From Bacteroidota bacterium (GTDB lineage: Bacteria; Bacteroidota; Bacteroidia; Flavobacteriales; Flavobacteriaceae): 64,000 nt of DNA. A model generated the notes under the pieces. The model was not told the origin of the DNA. It saw only the letters and a list, made by a program, of their open reading frames with translations, and ran no database searches. Position numbers and translations under genes: made by a program. The stretch covers positions 1 through 64,000 of the forward strand of contig JAFDZC010000019.1 of assembly GCA_018267095.1 (NCBI GenBank), read 5' to 3'. How positions within the stretch are numbered: the first letter of the stretch is position 1; every line of letters starts with the position of its first letter. This document shows positions 34,411 through 43,607 of this stretch, piece by piece.

Positions 34411-37302
34411 TTACTCTTTGATGAGTCTGGTGGTTTTTTGACGATTATTGGTATCGGTGATTTTTACCAAATACATTCCGGTTTTGAGATCCGAAATATT
34501 AAATCGATAACCATTTGACTCGGCTGTGAATTCTTTGACCATTTGCCCGGTGATTGAATAAACCTGAACTTTTGAGGTAGCCACATTGATTTGGAAATAC
34601 TCTTGCGCCGGATTCGGATATAAATCGATTGCCTCGGTAATATCAATTGCATCAATACTCAAGGTAGATGCTTTGTTTCCGAAAACTCTGAATCCGCCCG
34701 GTTCAATACTGATGTTCATATTGGTATCGGTCACGTCAAATGAGGTGTCGTCCATCATGTTGTACCAAGTTCCGGTAAATGGAAATCCACCAGCAACATT
34801 GTATGTATTGTTCGTGAAATTGGTTAGTACATAAACATAACTTAAACTTCCGGTTTGTGTGGTGCTGGTCCATATATCCAAACGAGGATGACCAATCGAA
34901 CCAAAGTTCCAGGCATACGATCCGTTTTCAAAAACATTCTCGGTTTTTTTCAAATTAATCAGTCGTGCCCAATTGTTGTAAATAGCACTTCTGTTGGCAT
35001 TGCCTAACCAGTTTTCGGTCCATTGAGGTTGTGGCTTGGTGTCGAGTTTACAATCCGGATTAGAGAAAGAAACATTTCCGTTATTACAAGTCCAAAGAGA
35101 TTTTTCCCAACCTAAATCGCCAAAATGCCAAATCATTTTTGGCCCGGGAACCAATAGGTGAACCGCTCCCATAGCTGAAGTTCTGAGCAAAGCTTTGTTC
35201 AAATCACCTTGCGTTTGTCCGGTTTCGGTAGTGGCTTTGTACAGAACGCGCTCTTCGTCATGACTTTCGGCATAACCAACAAAACGCTCAGAAGCATCAG
35301 CAATTCCGGATAAATTGGTTGCATTTCCTTTGATTAAATTGGCATAAGCATCGGTCATTTTGCGCCATTGCATGATTCCTTTGGTGTTGCCTGATTTGAG
35401 GTAATTGGCCCATTCAACTTCTTCGTTGTATGAACCGCCAGTTCCTAAATGTTCAAAAATTACAAAGAAATTCGGATCGAGTTCCCATTGTTTATCAGCA
35501 TACCATTTAAGTTTGGCCACGCGGTCTGATTGATAATTGTTGGTACAAGCATCTTGTCCGCCCGAAACGTTTGACGGGCATGAATTGGTAAATCCTTTGG
35601 TCAAATCCCAACGGAAACCATCAATTTTGTATTCTTGAATCCATTGTCTGATGGTGCGCGTCACATAAGTATTGGTCAAATTGTCCGGCTCTCTGAAATG
35701 GTTCAAATCAGTTCCTACACTATAGGAGTGCATCGCTGCTTGGTTACAATAAGGATTCTCAGAAGTTACTCCGTTATCCCAACCGTCACCATCAGTATCC
35801 GTCATCCACATACGAACCAGTGGTGAACGTCCGAACACGTGATTGAGCGCCACATCAAGAATCACAGCGATTCCGTTTTGGTGACACAAATCAATAAATT
35901 CTTTGAGTTTGGCCGGCGGCCCGTAACGCTTGTCAAGCGCCATGTGATAAACACTGTTGTAACCCCAGCTCATATTGCCTTCAAATTCCATGACCGGCAT
36001 CAGCTGAATAGCATTGACTTTAAGGTTTTTAAAGTAATCAATACGGTTGATTAAATCTTGGTAGCTGCGGTTGGCATCAAAATCGCGAACCAGCACTTCA
36101 TAAATCACTAAGTCTTTCTTTTGCGGTTTTACGAAGTTGGTGGTAGCACTGCTCCAATTGTACTGATAATAAGCATTGGGTCCGGTTTGCAAAACTGAAA
36201 CTTCGCGCTCTTGCCCGGCTGGATAAGTCGGAAGCCCCGGATAAACGCCTAAAGAAGCAATTTCCGGATCATCAAATGGCGACAATACCAAAGTTGAAAA
36301 AGGATCAGCTGTTTTTACAATAGCCGGTGAATTGGCTGGACGACTCGTTACATCGCATACCCAATACTGAAAACTATAGGCTTGATTAGGTGTCAAACCA
36401 TTCAACTGCAACCAGAATTTTCCAGAGGCTGGATCTTTTTTCATGGCGTAAGTTCCGTCGGGTTGCCAGTTGTTGAAACTTCCGGCCACATAAACAAAAT
36501 CTTTGAATGGTGCATTGAGCACTAAAGTTGCCTTGGTTGCATCGGCCGGGTCATAATTAATTCCGTCTTCAAGCGAGCCTGATGGCATCGCCTCGGAGAT
36601 GGTTCCCGGATTGATAATCACTGAAAACTTTTTGACTTGCACATAAGTGCCTTGGGTTACTTCAAGTTCATAATTTTGATTTTGGGTAATCCCCGTATGG
36701 TTGTATGAAAAGAAAGAAGTGCTCGGGGCTGTGGAGATACTCACGCCGTTAGCCTTCAAATTATAACTGGCCGCACCGTTGGTGTTGGAAGCTTGAATAG
36801 AAAGGCTAGAACCCGAATTCAAAATAGTAGCACTATTAAGTGCCGGTGAAATCAAAGTAGATTGAAATATCCCTACATTAAAAATGAAATCAGAACATGC
36901 CGTTGGTTTTTTGAGCGTTTGTGAACCGGTAGCATTTCTGAATACCATGCCCATTTTGGTGGCACTCGATTGTTGGGTTGCATTGAGATTGAAATAAGTA
37001 CTTGGTGTAAGGGTTATACTCCAAGTTCCGTTGCCGTTGTTGGTCATAAGTCCCACGCCATCATCTTGTCCCCAGTTACCAACTACCGAAAATCCGAAAG
37101 CATTGGCATCATTCCCGATTCCGGCGTGCATGTAGACTTTTGCCGGATTTGTACCCATGCTATTACATGTAGCACTGGCGAAGGATACCGTTATGGTAAT
37201 TTGGTCGGTGACATTGAATGAAGCCGGTGAAATAGTTACCTGTGCTGACATCAAGACCGTGAAAAAACCGAGCAACCATGTGAATAAAATTTTCTTTTTC
37301 AT
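34411..37302 (-). CDS. Secreted GH13 alpha-amylase-type enzyme with type IX sorting domain
   Basis: The 963-residue protein has a signal peptide (about 1-20). Two N-terminal beta-sandwich regions follow: one at about 21-120, and a CBM48/E-set-like one at about 255-340 with FVYVAGSFNNWQPDG. The GH13 barrel occupies about 395-800. Predicted catalytic residues are nucleophile D566 (GFRWDLTKGF), acid/base E617 (FVIFEHLGTG) and stabiliser D682 (YAESHDEER). Residues about 893-963 are a type A type IX sorting domain (LYPNPAQEYFQI...KTTRLIKE), so it should be secreted or displayed by the SprA system. It follows the susE/F-like gene but is separated by a terminator and an inverted-repeat region, so it may have its own promoter. 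Starch is the inferred substrate. Confidence 0.92.
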   Translation of the reverse strand: MKKKILFTWLLGFFTVLMSAQVTISPASFNVTDQITITVSFASATCNSMGTNPAKVYMHAGIGNDANAFGFSVVGNWGQDDGVGLMTNNGNGTWSITLTPSTYFNLNATQQSSATKMGMVFRNATGSQTLKKPTACSDFIFNVGIFQSTLISPALNSATILNSGSSLSIQASNTNGAASYNLKANGVSISTAPSTSFFSYNHTGITQNQNYELEVTQGTYVQVKKFSVIINPGTISEAMPSGSLEDGINYDPADATKATLVLNAPFKDFVYVAGSFNNWQPDGTYAMKKDPASGKFWLQLNGLTPNQAYSFQYWVCDVTSRPANSPAIVKTADPFSTLVLSPFDDPEIASLGVYPGLPTYPAGQEREVSVLQTGPNAYYQYNWSSATTNFVKPQKKDLVIYEVLVRDFDANRSYQDLINRIDYFKNLKVNAIQLMPVMEFEGNMSWGYNSVYHMALDKRYGPPAKLKEFIDLCHQNGIAVILDVALNHVFGRSPLVRMWMTDTDGDGWDNGVTSENPYCNQAAMHSYSVGTDLNHFREPDNLTNTYVTRTIRQWIQEYKIDGFRWDLTKGFTNSCPSNVSGGQDACTNNYQSDRVAKLKWYADKQWELDPNFFVIFEHLGTGGSYNEEVEWANYLKSGNTKGIMQWRKMTDAYANLIKGNATNLSGIADASERFVGYAESHDEERVLYKATTETGQTQGDLNKALLRTSAMGAVHLLVPGPKMIWHFGDLGWEKSLWTCNNGNVSFSNPDCKLDTKPQPQWTENWLGNANRSAIYNNWARLINLKKTENVFENGSYAWNFGSIGHPRLDIWTSTTQTGSLSYVYVLTNFTNNTYNVAGGFPFTGTWYNMMDDTSFDVTDTNMNISIEPGGFRVFGNKASTLSIDAIDITEAIDLYPNPAQEYFQINVATSKVQVYSITGQMVKEFTAESNGYRFNISDLKTGMYLVKITDTNNRQKTTRLIKE

Positions 37303-37330
37303 ATGTTTAAATTATATTTTTCATTGGTAA

Positions 37331-37400
37331 CATATGGTATCGCCTTTTTAATCATAGGTGTTTGTTTGCAACAAACTTGTGTTAGTGGCGATTTCATATG
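37331..37400 (-). promoter_or_regulatory. Nested inverted repeats upstream of the secreted amylase
   Basis: Outer arms CATATGGTATCGCC (37331-37344) and GGCGATTTCATATG (37387-37400) pair at 12 of 14 positions. Inside them GTTTGTT-TGC-AACAAAC (37360-37376) is a perfect 7-bp inverted repeat with nearly the same centre. It could be a double operator or an RNA hairpin in the leader; the sequence does not decide. Confidence 0.5.
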
Positions 37401-37403
37401 AAT

Positions 37404-37435
37404 TAAGTTAAAAAGAGGCTGCCAGATGACAGCCT
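37404..37435 (-). terminator. Terminator between the susE/F-like and amylase genes
   Basis: On the minus strand AGGCTG, loop TCATCTGG, CAGCCT is followed by CTTTTTAACT. The 6-bp stem is modest, so it may attenuate rather than stop read-through into the amylase gene. Confidence 0.6.
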
Positions 37436-37450
37436 TCTTTGTGAAATCGT

Positions 37451-38632
37451 TTAATTGTTGACCGCCTCCAGAGTGTATTTATAATCTCTTGGGTTTCTTA
37501 CATCAATGGTGATGTTATATTTTTGTTTAGTACCGTCATCAGTTCCTGGGACAGTAATATCACCACTGGTTGTTCCAGTGACGTCAGTTAACACACCAAT
37601 AGAGGTTGCCTTACCTAAAATAGTTACTAAAGTAGCTGTTGGAGGAACTGAGGGTGGCGTACCTGTCAAGTTGCCTGTCCAATCACTCGATCTGAATCTG
37701 ATTTTTCTTCCTTTGAACAAATCGATGGTAATTTTCCAGATATTGGGTTGATCTCCTGCATCCATAGGCACCATATTGTCAAAACCAAGTGATTTGACTC
37801 CTTTACCTATAACTCCAAAAGCTCTGTAGTATTTAATCGCACATGTTTTTGTGGTTCCGGCTAAATTGGCTTTTACAGAATAATAACCTGCCGTCGGCAC
37901 ATTGAATGTATCAGAACCACCTTCAGTTAAGGTGCCTGCATTAATTCCATAAATCGTTGGATTAGCAAAAGAACCACACCCGTCAGGTTGATAAAATTTG
38001 TAATTACCTGCCTCTAAATACATGTAGCCTTCATAATCGCTATCTGATGAACTAGCACTCGATTTGATTTGTGGAGCATCTGCAGCGTTTGAACCATCTT
38101 TGACCAAAGCTAGAATTTTTTGGCTAGTTGGATAACCCTTGATAGATATCGTAATTGGATTAGAATACTGAATAAGATTATTGTTATTGTTTGGGTTATT
38201 ACCTAACAATGAACGAATCCTAAAATCAATATTCATGGTGCCACAGTTGAATGATGGCAATTTATTCATCCATGTGTTGACTTCTGAATTCAAGGCAGTA
38301 TAGGTTCTGTTATTTGGGTTTTCTGGAGTTACCCAATTGAATTCAACAACATTCTTCCCCTCTCCGTCAGGAACGAAAGGCACATCGTGATCTGATATAA
38401 TAATCTGATAGGTAGATACCGAGGAAACACCATTATTAGCTTGCCCCCAATCAAGTTTGATACAATTGTTTGCGTCAATTCCAGTATTTAACTCTGAAGG
38501 AGTTACCACCGCAGCATCTTTGCTCAATTGAAGACCTTGTGCACTTGCTACAGGATCCGTATCGTTCTCGCACGAGACTAATCCGATGAGTAAGCCCGCG
38601 AAAACTGAAATAATTGATATTTTTTTCATCAT
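37451..38632 (-). CDS. SusE/SusF-like starch-binding outer membrane lipoprotein
   Basis: The 393-residue protein has a lipoprotein signal with acylated C21 (IGLVSCEND). The N-terminal domain (about 30-160) is Ig-like and matches the SusE N-terminal pattern (LDWGQANNG...). Two further beta-sandwich modules of SusE/F starch-binding type follow (about 170-280 and 285-390). SusE and SusF hold starch at the surface and widen the range of captured glucans. The gene is third after susC and susD with a 14-base gap. Only one such gene exists here, whereas Bacteroides has separate susE and susF. A second in-frame ATG at 38629 is equally possible as the start. Confidence 0.85.
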   Translation of the reverse strand: MMKKISIISVFAGLLIGLVSCENDTDPVASAQGLQLSKDAAVVTPSELNTGIDANNCIKLDWGQANNGVSSVSTYQIIISDHDVPFVPDGEGKNVVEFNWVTPENPNNRTYTALNSEVNTWMNKLPSFNCGTMNIDFRIRSLLGNNPNNNNNLIQYSNPITISIKGYPTSQKILALVKDGSNAADAPQIKSSASSSDSDYEGYMYLEAGNYKFYQPDGCGSFANPTIYGINAGTLTEGGSDTFNVPTAGYYSVKANLAGTTKTCAIKYYRAFGVIGKGVKSLGFDNMVPMDAGDQPNIWKITIDLFKGRKIRFRSSDWTGNLTGTPPSVPPTATLVTILGKATSIGVLTDVTGTTSGDITVPGTDDGTKQKYNITIDVRNPRDYKYTLEAVNN

Positions 38633-38646
38633 GCGAAATTTAAATA

Positions 38647-40209
38647 TTAATAACCAGGGTTTTGGGTAAGGTTTGGATTAGCTTGCATCGCTTTGAGCGG
38701 AATAGGAAATACATTATAATGATTTGGAATAGCTGTTCCTGCAGCTACACCACCTTTCCAAGGCCAAAGATAAGACCCTCCAGTAAATTTGCCGAAACGA
38801 ATCAAATCTGTACGTCTATGCCCTTCAAAGTTGAGTTCTCTTGCTCTCTCATCTAAGATAAAATCTAATGTCAATTGACCTGCATTGATTGGTGTTGCGT
38901 GTGAACGATTGCGGATATCATTAACATATCCAAGCGCTTCTGTAGTAGAACCTCCACCGCCTCTGAGCACACATTCTGCATAAATCAAATAAGCATCCGC
39001 CAATCTGAATAACGGGAAATCAGTACCTGAAAATTTTGTTGCAGAAGCAAGAGGTATTTCTGCATTAGTGTTTCGGAATTTTATTGACGGATAACCATCA
39101 ATCCATGTTTTATAATTATTCATTGTATAATTGTGTCCTGTTGTCCAAAACAAATGTGCACGGTCATCAGAAGATGCAGCTAAATCAGCAGCACTGGCTC
39201 CAAAGAGACCATACCACGCACTAGTAGCTCGATGACCTCCCCATCCTTCAGTAGCACCATAATCACCCAACGACATTGTATCGCCACTCAAACTACCGCT
39301 AACCAAATATGTAGTATTACCATAACTCTGGCTGGTTAACGGGTCTGCAATTAATGGGAAAATAATTTCTGTTTTAGCAGAACTAACATTATTGTCTGCA
39401 GAAAAAAGGCTTATAAAATTTGGAGTTAATGAATAACCTCCCTCGTCAATCACTTTCTTAACCTGAGCTAAAGCTTCAGCATATTTTGGTGTTCCAGTGT
39501 AGACCTCAGCATTTAAATATAATTTAGCCAATAACATTCTGGCAACCGCTTTATTGGCGCGTCCATATTCATTGGTTTGTGGTAAAGCACCTTGAATCGC
39601 TAGCAATTCAGACTCTACAAAAGCAAATAACTGTTGACGATTAGCTTGCGGAGCAGGAACTGAATTGGATGTGTCTTCAGTAACCAAAACACCTTTCCCA
39701 AAACAATCAATGAGATAATAATAAGCTAATGAACGTAAAAAACGCAACTCGGCTATATATTGTTCTTTATTATCTAAACTAACGTTTCCTAATACAGAAA
39801 TCAGGTTATTGCATTGAGGAACCGTGTAGTATACGCGATTGTATAAATATCTAAAAAACTTATTGTTCTCATCCCAGTCTGTAGCTGTGGTTAACTGATC
39901 TAATCCATTATCACCCCAACGATTTTTCATGTCGTCAGCGGTAAAATCTTCTAAGTTGATAATGCCGCGTAAAAATGGTGATTCTCCGGCATCATCCCCA
40001 GGTGTATCAGTACTTCCCGGGCCATTAGCACCTGACAAAGCAAATGAACCATATATTTTAGAAACCAATCCTTGAACCGCATTTGGGTCACGGGTTAATA
40101 ATTCTTCTAAAGTCAATCCATTTTCAGGCTCAGTAGTCAAATCATCGGTACAACTGTTCAAGAGCAACACCGCAAAAAATAGTCCTGTAATTATTTTAAA
40201 TTTTTTCAT
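38647..40209 (-). CDS. susD: SusD/RagB-family glycan-binding outer membrane lipoprotein
   Basis: The 520-residue protein has a lipoprotein signal with acylated C20 (LLLNSCTDD). A tetratricopeptide-like helical core follows (ELRFLRSLAYYYLIDCFGKG, NKAVARMLLAKLYLNAEVY), and the C-terminus has RARELNFEGHRRTDLIRFGKF, a hallmark of the family. SusD caps the SusC barrel and delivers bound maltooligosaccharides. It follows susC by 12 bases. Start, length and motifs are regular. Substrate preference for alpha-glucans is inferred from the surrounding GH13, GH31 and GH65 genes. Confidence 0.95.
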   Translation of the reverse strand: MKKFKIITGLFFAVLLLNSCTDDLTTEPENGLTLEELLTRDPNAVQGLVSKIYGSFALSGANGPGSTDTPGDDAGESPFLRGIINLEDFTADDMKNRWGDNGLDQLTTATDWDENNKFFRYLYNRVYYTVPQCNNLISVLGNVSLDNKEQYIAELRFLRSLAYYYLIDCFGKGVLVTEDTSNSVPAPQANRQQLFAFVESELLAIQGALPQTNEYGRANKAVARMLLAKLYLNAEVYTGTPKYAEALAQVKKVIDEGGYSLTPNFISLFSADNNVSSAKTEIIFPLIADPLTSQSYGNTTYLVSGSLSGDTMSLGDYGATEGWGGHRATSAWYGLFGASAADLAASSDDRAHLFWTTGHNYTMNNYKTWIDGYPSIKFRNTNAEIPLASATKFSGTDFPLFRLADAYLIYAECVLRGGGGSTTEALGYVNDIRNRSHATPINAGQLTLDFILDERARELNFEGHRRTDLIRFGKFTGGSYLWPWKGGVAAGTAIPNHYNVFPIPLKAMQANPNLTQNPGY

Positions 40210-40221
40210 AATGCTATTTTA

Positions 40222-43200
40222 TTAAAAATCAAGATTAACACCTAATGTAAATGTTCTTGGTCTTGGGTAGAAAGTTCTGTCTATACCATTGAAATTCTCT
40301 GGGTCTTGACCGGTATATTTGGTCAAAATAAATACGTTGTTAACCGAAGCAGAGATTCGTAATGTCGATTTTTCTACAAATTTTTTGATTTTATAACCTG
40401 CAGAAATGTTGTCACATCTCAGGAAAGTAGCGTCCTGCAACAAATAATCGCTAAATGTTGCATTACCGAGAAAATCTTTAAAAAGAGGATTAGCAGCGCC
40501 GCTGTAAAAATCTAAAACGTTATTTAAATAACCCGGTGTTTGAGGAGTAACACTTGATAAAGATCCATTGGTCAAGGTTTTTAAGTTATATATCTGACCT
40601 CCGATTTGACCTCTGAAATTGGCAGCAAAATCAAAATCACCAACAGTCACAGTAGTATTAAAACCAAAAGTCCAATTTGGTCTTATAGCAGCATAGTAAC
40701 GGTCATCATTGGTAATTTTACCATCGTTGTTGCGATCAACATAGGCTCCTACAATTGGTTGTCCATTGGCATCATAAACTTGTTCATAAACCCATGCGGA
40801 ATAAGGCTGATGCCCCACGGCCGATTGCGCTAAGTATACTCCGGTCTGATTCAATCCAGACCCTTTGTCTTGAACTTGAGAAACTCCTTCAAGGCTTTTG
40901 ACGGTATTATAACTGTATGCTATATTTCCTCCGATAGCCCAAGTAAATTTTTCTTTTTGAAAAATCTTAACGTTAAGTGCAGTTTCAAAACCTTCACCCT
41001 CAATAGAACCTACGTTGCTGATAAATTCTGAAGAAGCCGTACTTTGACCCGGCAACACAGGAACAGTTGCTAACAAATCATCTGTTTTGCGCTTGAATAC
41101 ATCCACTGACCCTGAAAGAATTCCTCGTTTAAAAATTTCAAAATCCAAACCTAAATTGTAGGTTGTAGTTTTTTCCCAGGTGATATCTGGATTGTAAGGT
41201 CTGGCAGTATAGGTAGTGTATCCTGGTAAATATTGCCCAGTATTTGTTCCAATTTCAAAAAATGGTCTGGTAGGAAAATATCCAACAGCATCTGTAATTC
41301 CAGCTTGACCAGTTTTACCCCAGCTGGCACGCAGTTTAAAATCTTGAACAAAGTCAACATCTTTTAAGAAAGATTCTTCTTTGACTTTCCAGGCCAAACC
41401 AATTGCTGGAAAATAACCCCAACGTTTGTTAGGCAAAAACAAAGAAGTCCCATCTGCTCTAAAGGTGGCGGTCAACAAATATCTATTTCTAAAGTCAATA
41501 TTGGCACGACCAAAAAAAGCTTGCAAATTAAGTGGATTGTAGTAACTACGATCACGATTCTCAGAATCAACCTCAGGAGTTCGCAATCCAGTTGCTGAAT
41601 CATATATAAATTGTTGTTTGTTACCTTCAGATATAAAATTTTGATACGAATAACCCGCTTGAGCATCAATACGAGTAACAAATCCGGTTAAATTTTTAGT
41701 ATACACGAAATAAGCATCCATAGTTTTGTTTGTATTAGTCTGGTTTTCCCCATAGTTCAACCCCGGATTGAAAACATATGAACTAGGTGAATTTGGGTCT
41801 GCCACATACAAATTTTGATATGTTGCTAAAGCTCTATCGCTGTATATTTCTGCAATTCTTGATATTGAGGCGTCTAAACCTAAGTTAACTACGGCTCTCA
41901 AATCTTTCAAAAACCACATTTTATAATCAAATTCAGCATTACCTAAAAAACGAGTAACGCGTTCAGGTCTTCTACGTTGATTTAATAAAGCAACCGGATT
42001 GTATGCTCCAGAAAGCTTATAGGTTGATGTCTGACTTGCGGTGCCTTTATTTTTAAAATCTTCATATGTAGCTTGATAATATCCGCCAAATCTATCTCCT
42101 AGCGGAGTTCCATATATTGGTTTGGTCGGATCCATAGACAAAGTATTTCCGATTGAGCCATTTTCATCAATCGCATTTTTATCAGAATAAGTTCCTTTAG
42201 CATTGATGTCTACTTTCAAATCATCATTCAAGAATTTAGGGGTTAGCTTAAACGAATATGAAAATCTCTGATAATCGCTCGTTTTAACTACCCCTTGGGT
42301 ATTGTTGTAGCCTAACGAAAATCTAAACGGAACTTTTTTGTATAAATTAGCCCGAACACTAAAAGTATGGTCGGTTGATATTGCCGTACGCATAATTTCT
42401 TTTTGCCAATTAGTATTGTATAAGATACGCCCTTCAATTTGAGGGGTATCCAAATCATCCTGAATATCAGTTGTAGGGTCATCAATTCCCAAATAATTGG
42501 TATACGAAAAAGTTGAACCATCTTCTTTGATGACAAGAGGCACATACTTTTGGTTTCTTACAAAACGTGTAAAATCAGAAGCATTCATGACATCTAACAT
42601 TTTAGTTACTTTAGAAACCGAAACCGTGGCCGAGTAACTAAATTGTGGGGCGCCAGAAGTGCCTTTCTTGGTCGTAATCAAAATAACCCCGTTGGAAGCA
42701 CGAACTCCATATATAGCCGTTGCTGACGCGTCTTTCAAAATCGAAAAACTCTCGACATCACTTGGGTTTACAAGCGTAAATGGGTTACTAACTCCCGCTG
42801 GATTTAAATCACTAATCGGAACACCGTCAATAACAATTAATGGATTATTACTTGCGTTTAAAGATCCGCCGCCTCGAATACGAATATTTGGCGCCGAATC
42901 AGGCGAACCACCATCGTTGGTAATTCTTACCCCAGCCGCTTTACCAGCCAACAATTGATCGGTAGAAACAATGGCTCCTTTATTAAAATCTTTAGAAGTT
43001 ACTAAAGCTACTGAACCGGTTGCATCTTTTTTCTTGGCAGTACCATAACCTACCTGAACCACCACTTCTTGTAATTGATTTGATTCTTCTTCAATAGCTA
43101 CGTTCAGGTCACCTAACCCATTATAGGTTACAGTTTGTGATTTGTACCCAATGTAAGAGAAATTAATTTTGTCTCCGGCTTTGATTTTTACGAGTTTATA

Positions 43201-43377
43201 TTTTCCGTCAAAATCAGTTTGGGTACCGTTCTGCGTCCCCTGAACGGTTACATTTACTCCCGGCATGGGCTGTTTTGAAACCTTATCGGTTACAACCCCT
43301 TCAAGTGTGCTCTGTGCAAAGACACTCAGCGGAAGCAAAAGCATAAAAAATAACAACTTAGTGTAAATTGTTTTCAT
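40222..43377 (-). CDS. susC: SusC/RagA-family TonB-dependent transporter
   Basis: The 1051-residue protein has a signal peptide (about 1-22), a carboxypeptidase-regulatory-like domain (about 24-105, with GVVTDKVSKQPMPGVNVTVQ), a TonB plug (about 115-230, with ASNNPLIVIDGVPISDLNP and ASATAIYGVRASNGVI) and a large C-terminal barrel ending RPRTFTLGVNLDF. It imports glucan oligomers across the outer membrane with SusD and TonB energy. It is the first gene of the minus-strand unit. The 230-bp gap to the divergent LacI gene holds two candidate regulator sites. Its codons look more AT-rich than those of the plus-strand glycosidase genes. Confidence 0.95.
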   Translation of the reverse strand: MKTIYTKLLFFMLLLPLSVFAQSTLEGVVTDKVSKQPMPGVNVTVQGTQNGTQTDFDGKYKLVKIKAGDKINFSYIGYKSQTVTYNGLGDLNVAIEEESNQLQEVVVQVGYGTAKKKDATGSVALVTSKDFNKGAIVSTDQLLAGKAAGVRITNDGGSPDSAPNIRIRGGGSLNASNNPLIVIDGVPISDLNPAGVSNPFTLVNPSDVESFSILKDASATAIYGVRASNGVILITTKKGTSGAPQFSYSATVSVSKVTKMLDVMNASDFTRFVRNQKYVPLVIKEDGSTFSYTNYLGIDDPTTDIQDDLDTPQIEGRILYNTNWQKEIMRTAISTDHTFSVRANLYKKVPFRFSLGYNNTQGVVKTSDYQRFSYSFKLTPKFLNDDLKVDINAKGTYSDKNAIDENGSIGNTLSMDPTKPIYGTPLGDRFGGYYQATYEDFKNKGTASQTSTYKLSGAYNPVALLNQRRRPERVTRFLGNAEFDYKMWFLKDLRAVVNLGLDASISRIAEIYSDRALATYQNLYVADPNSPSSYVFNPGLNYGENQTNTNKTMDAYFVYTKNLTGFVTRIDAQAGYSYQNFISEGNKQQFIYDSATGLRTPEVDSENRDRSYYNPLNLQAFFGRANIDFRNRYLLTATFRADGTSLFLPNKRWGYFPAIGLAWKVKEESFLKDVDFVQDFKLRASWGKTGQAGITDAVGYFPTRPFFEIGTNTGQYLPGYTTYTARPYNPDITWEKTTTYNLGLDFEIFKRGILSGSVDVFKRKTDDLLATVPVLPGQSTASSEFISNVGSIEGEGFETALNVKIFQKEKFTWAIGGNIAYSYNTVKSLEGVSQVQDKGSGLNQTGVYLAQSAVGHQPYSAWVYEQVYDANGQPIVGAYVDRNNDGKITNDDRYYAAIRPNWTFGFNTTVTVGDFDFAANFRGQIGGQIYNLKTLTNGSLSSVTPQTPGYLNNVLDFYSGAANPLFKDFLGNATFSDYLLQDATFLRCDNISAGYKIKKFVEKSTLRISASVNNVFILTKYTGQDPENFNGIDRTFYPRPRTFTLGVNLDF

Positions 43378-43410
43378 ACATTTTGTTTAAGTTAGAATTA
43401 GTTTTTAAAG

Positions 43411-43430
43411 CTTGCACTTTACTTCGAAAC
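43411..43430 (+). promoter_or_regulatory. Conserved 20-bp element upstream of susC (copy 1)
   Basis: CTTGCACTTTACTTCGAAAC lies 34 bases before the susC ATG. The same sequence with one change recurs before the MFS gene (44724-44743). It runs into CGAAACGTT, similar to one half of the LacI-type palindrome nearby. Confidence 0.6.
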
Positions 43431-43486
43431 GTTAAATTTAAGTAAAATTTTCGATTGCCTTTCCGCACAGCTGTTAATTGTCTGGT

Positions 43487-43515
43487 CGAAAACGTTTTCG
43501 TGTTGAAAACTTTCG
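43487..43515. promoter_or_regulatory. LacI-type operator in the susC-lacI intergenic region
   Basis: CGAAAACGTTTTCG (43487-43500) is a perfect 14-bp palindrome with the central CG typical of LacI-family operators. A degenerate second copy, TTGAAAACTTTCG, follows at 43503-43515. It sits between susC and the LacI-type gene, so it may control both. Confidence 0.65.
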
Positions 43516-43565
43516 GGTTAGCTCAATTTTTTAAGGATAAAATTTCGATAACTCAAAATTAAATA

Positions 43566-43573
43566 TACCTTTA
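43566..43573 (+). promoter_or_regulatory. Candidate -7 element of the LacI-type regulator gene
   Basis: TACCTTTA differs from TAnnTTTG at the last base and ends 34 bases before the ATG. No -33 TTG is seen. Confidence 0.3.
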
Positions 43574-43607
43574 TTCAGAAAACAACATTAGCACATAAAA
43601 AGCCTTT

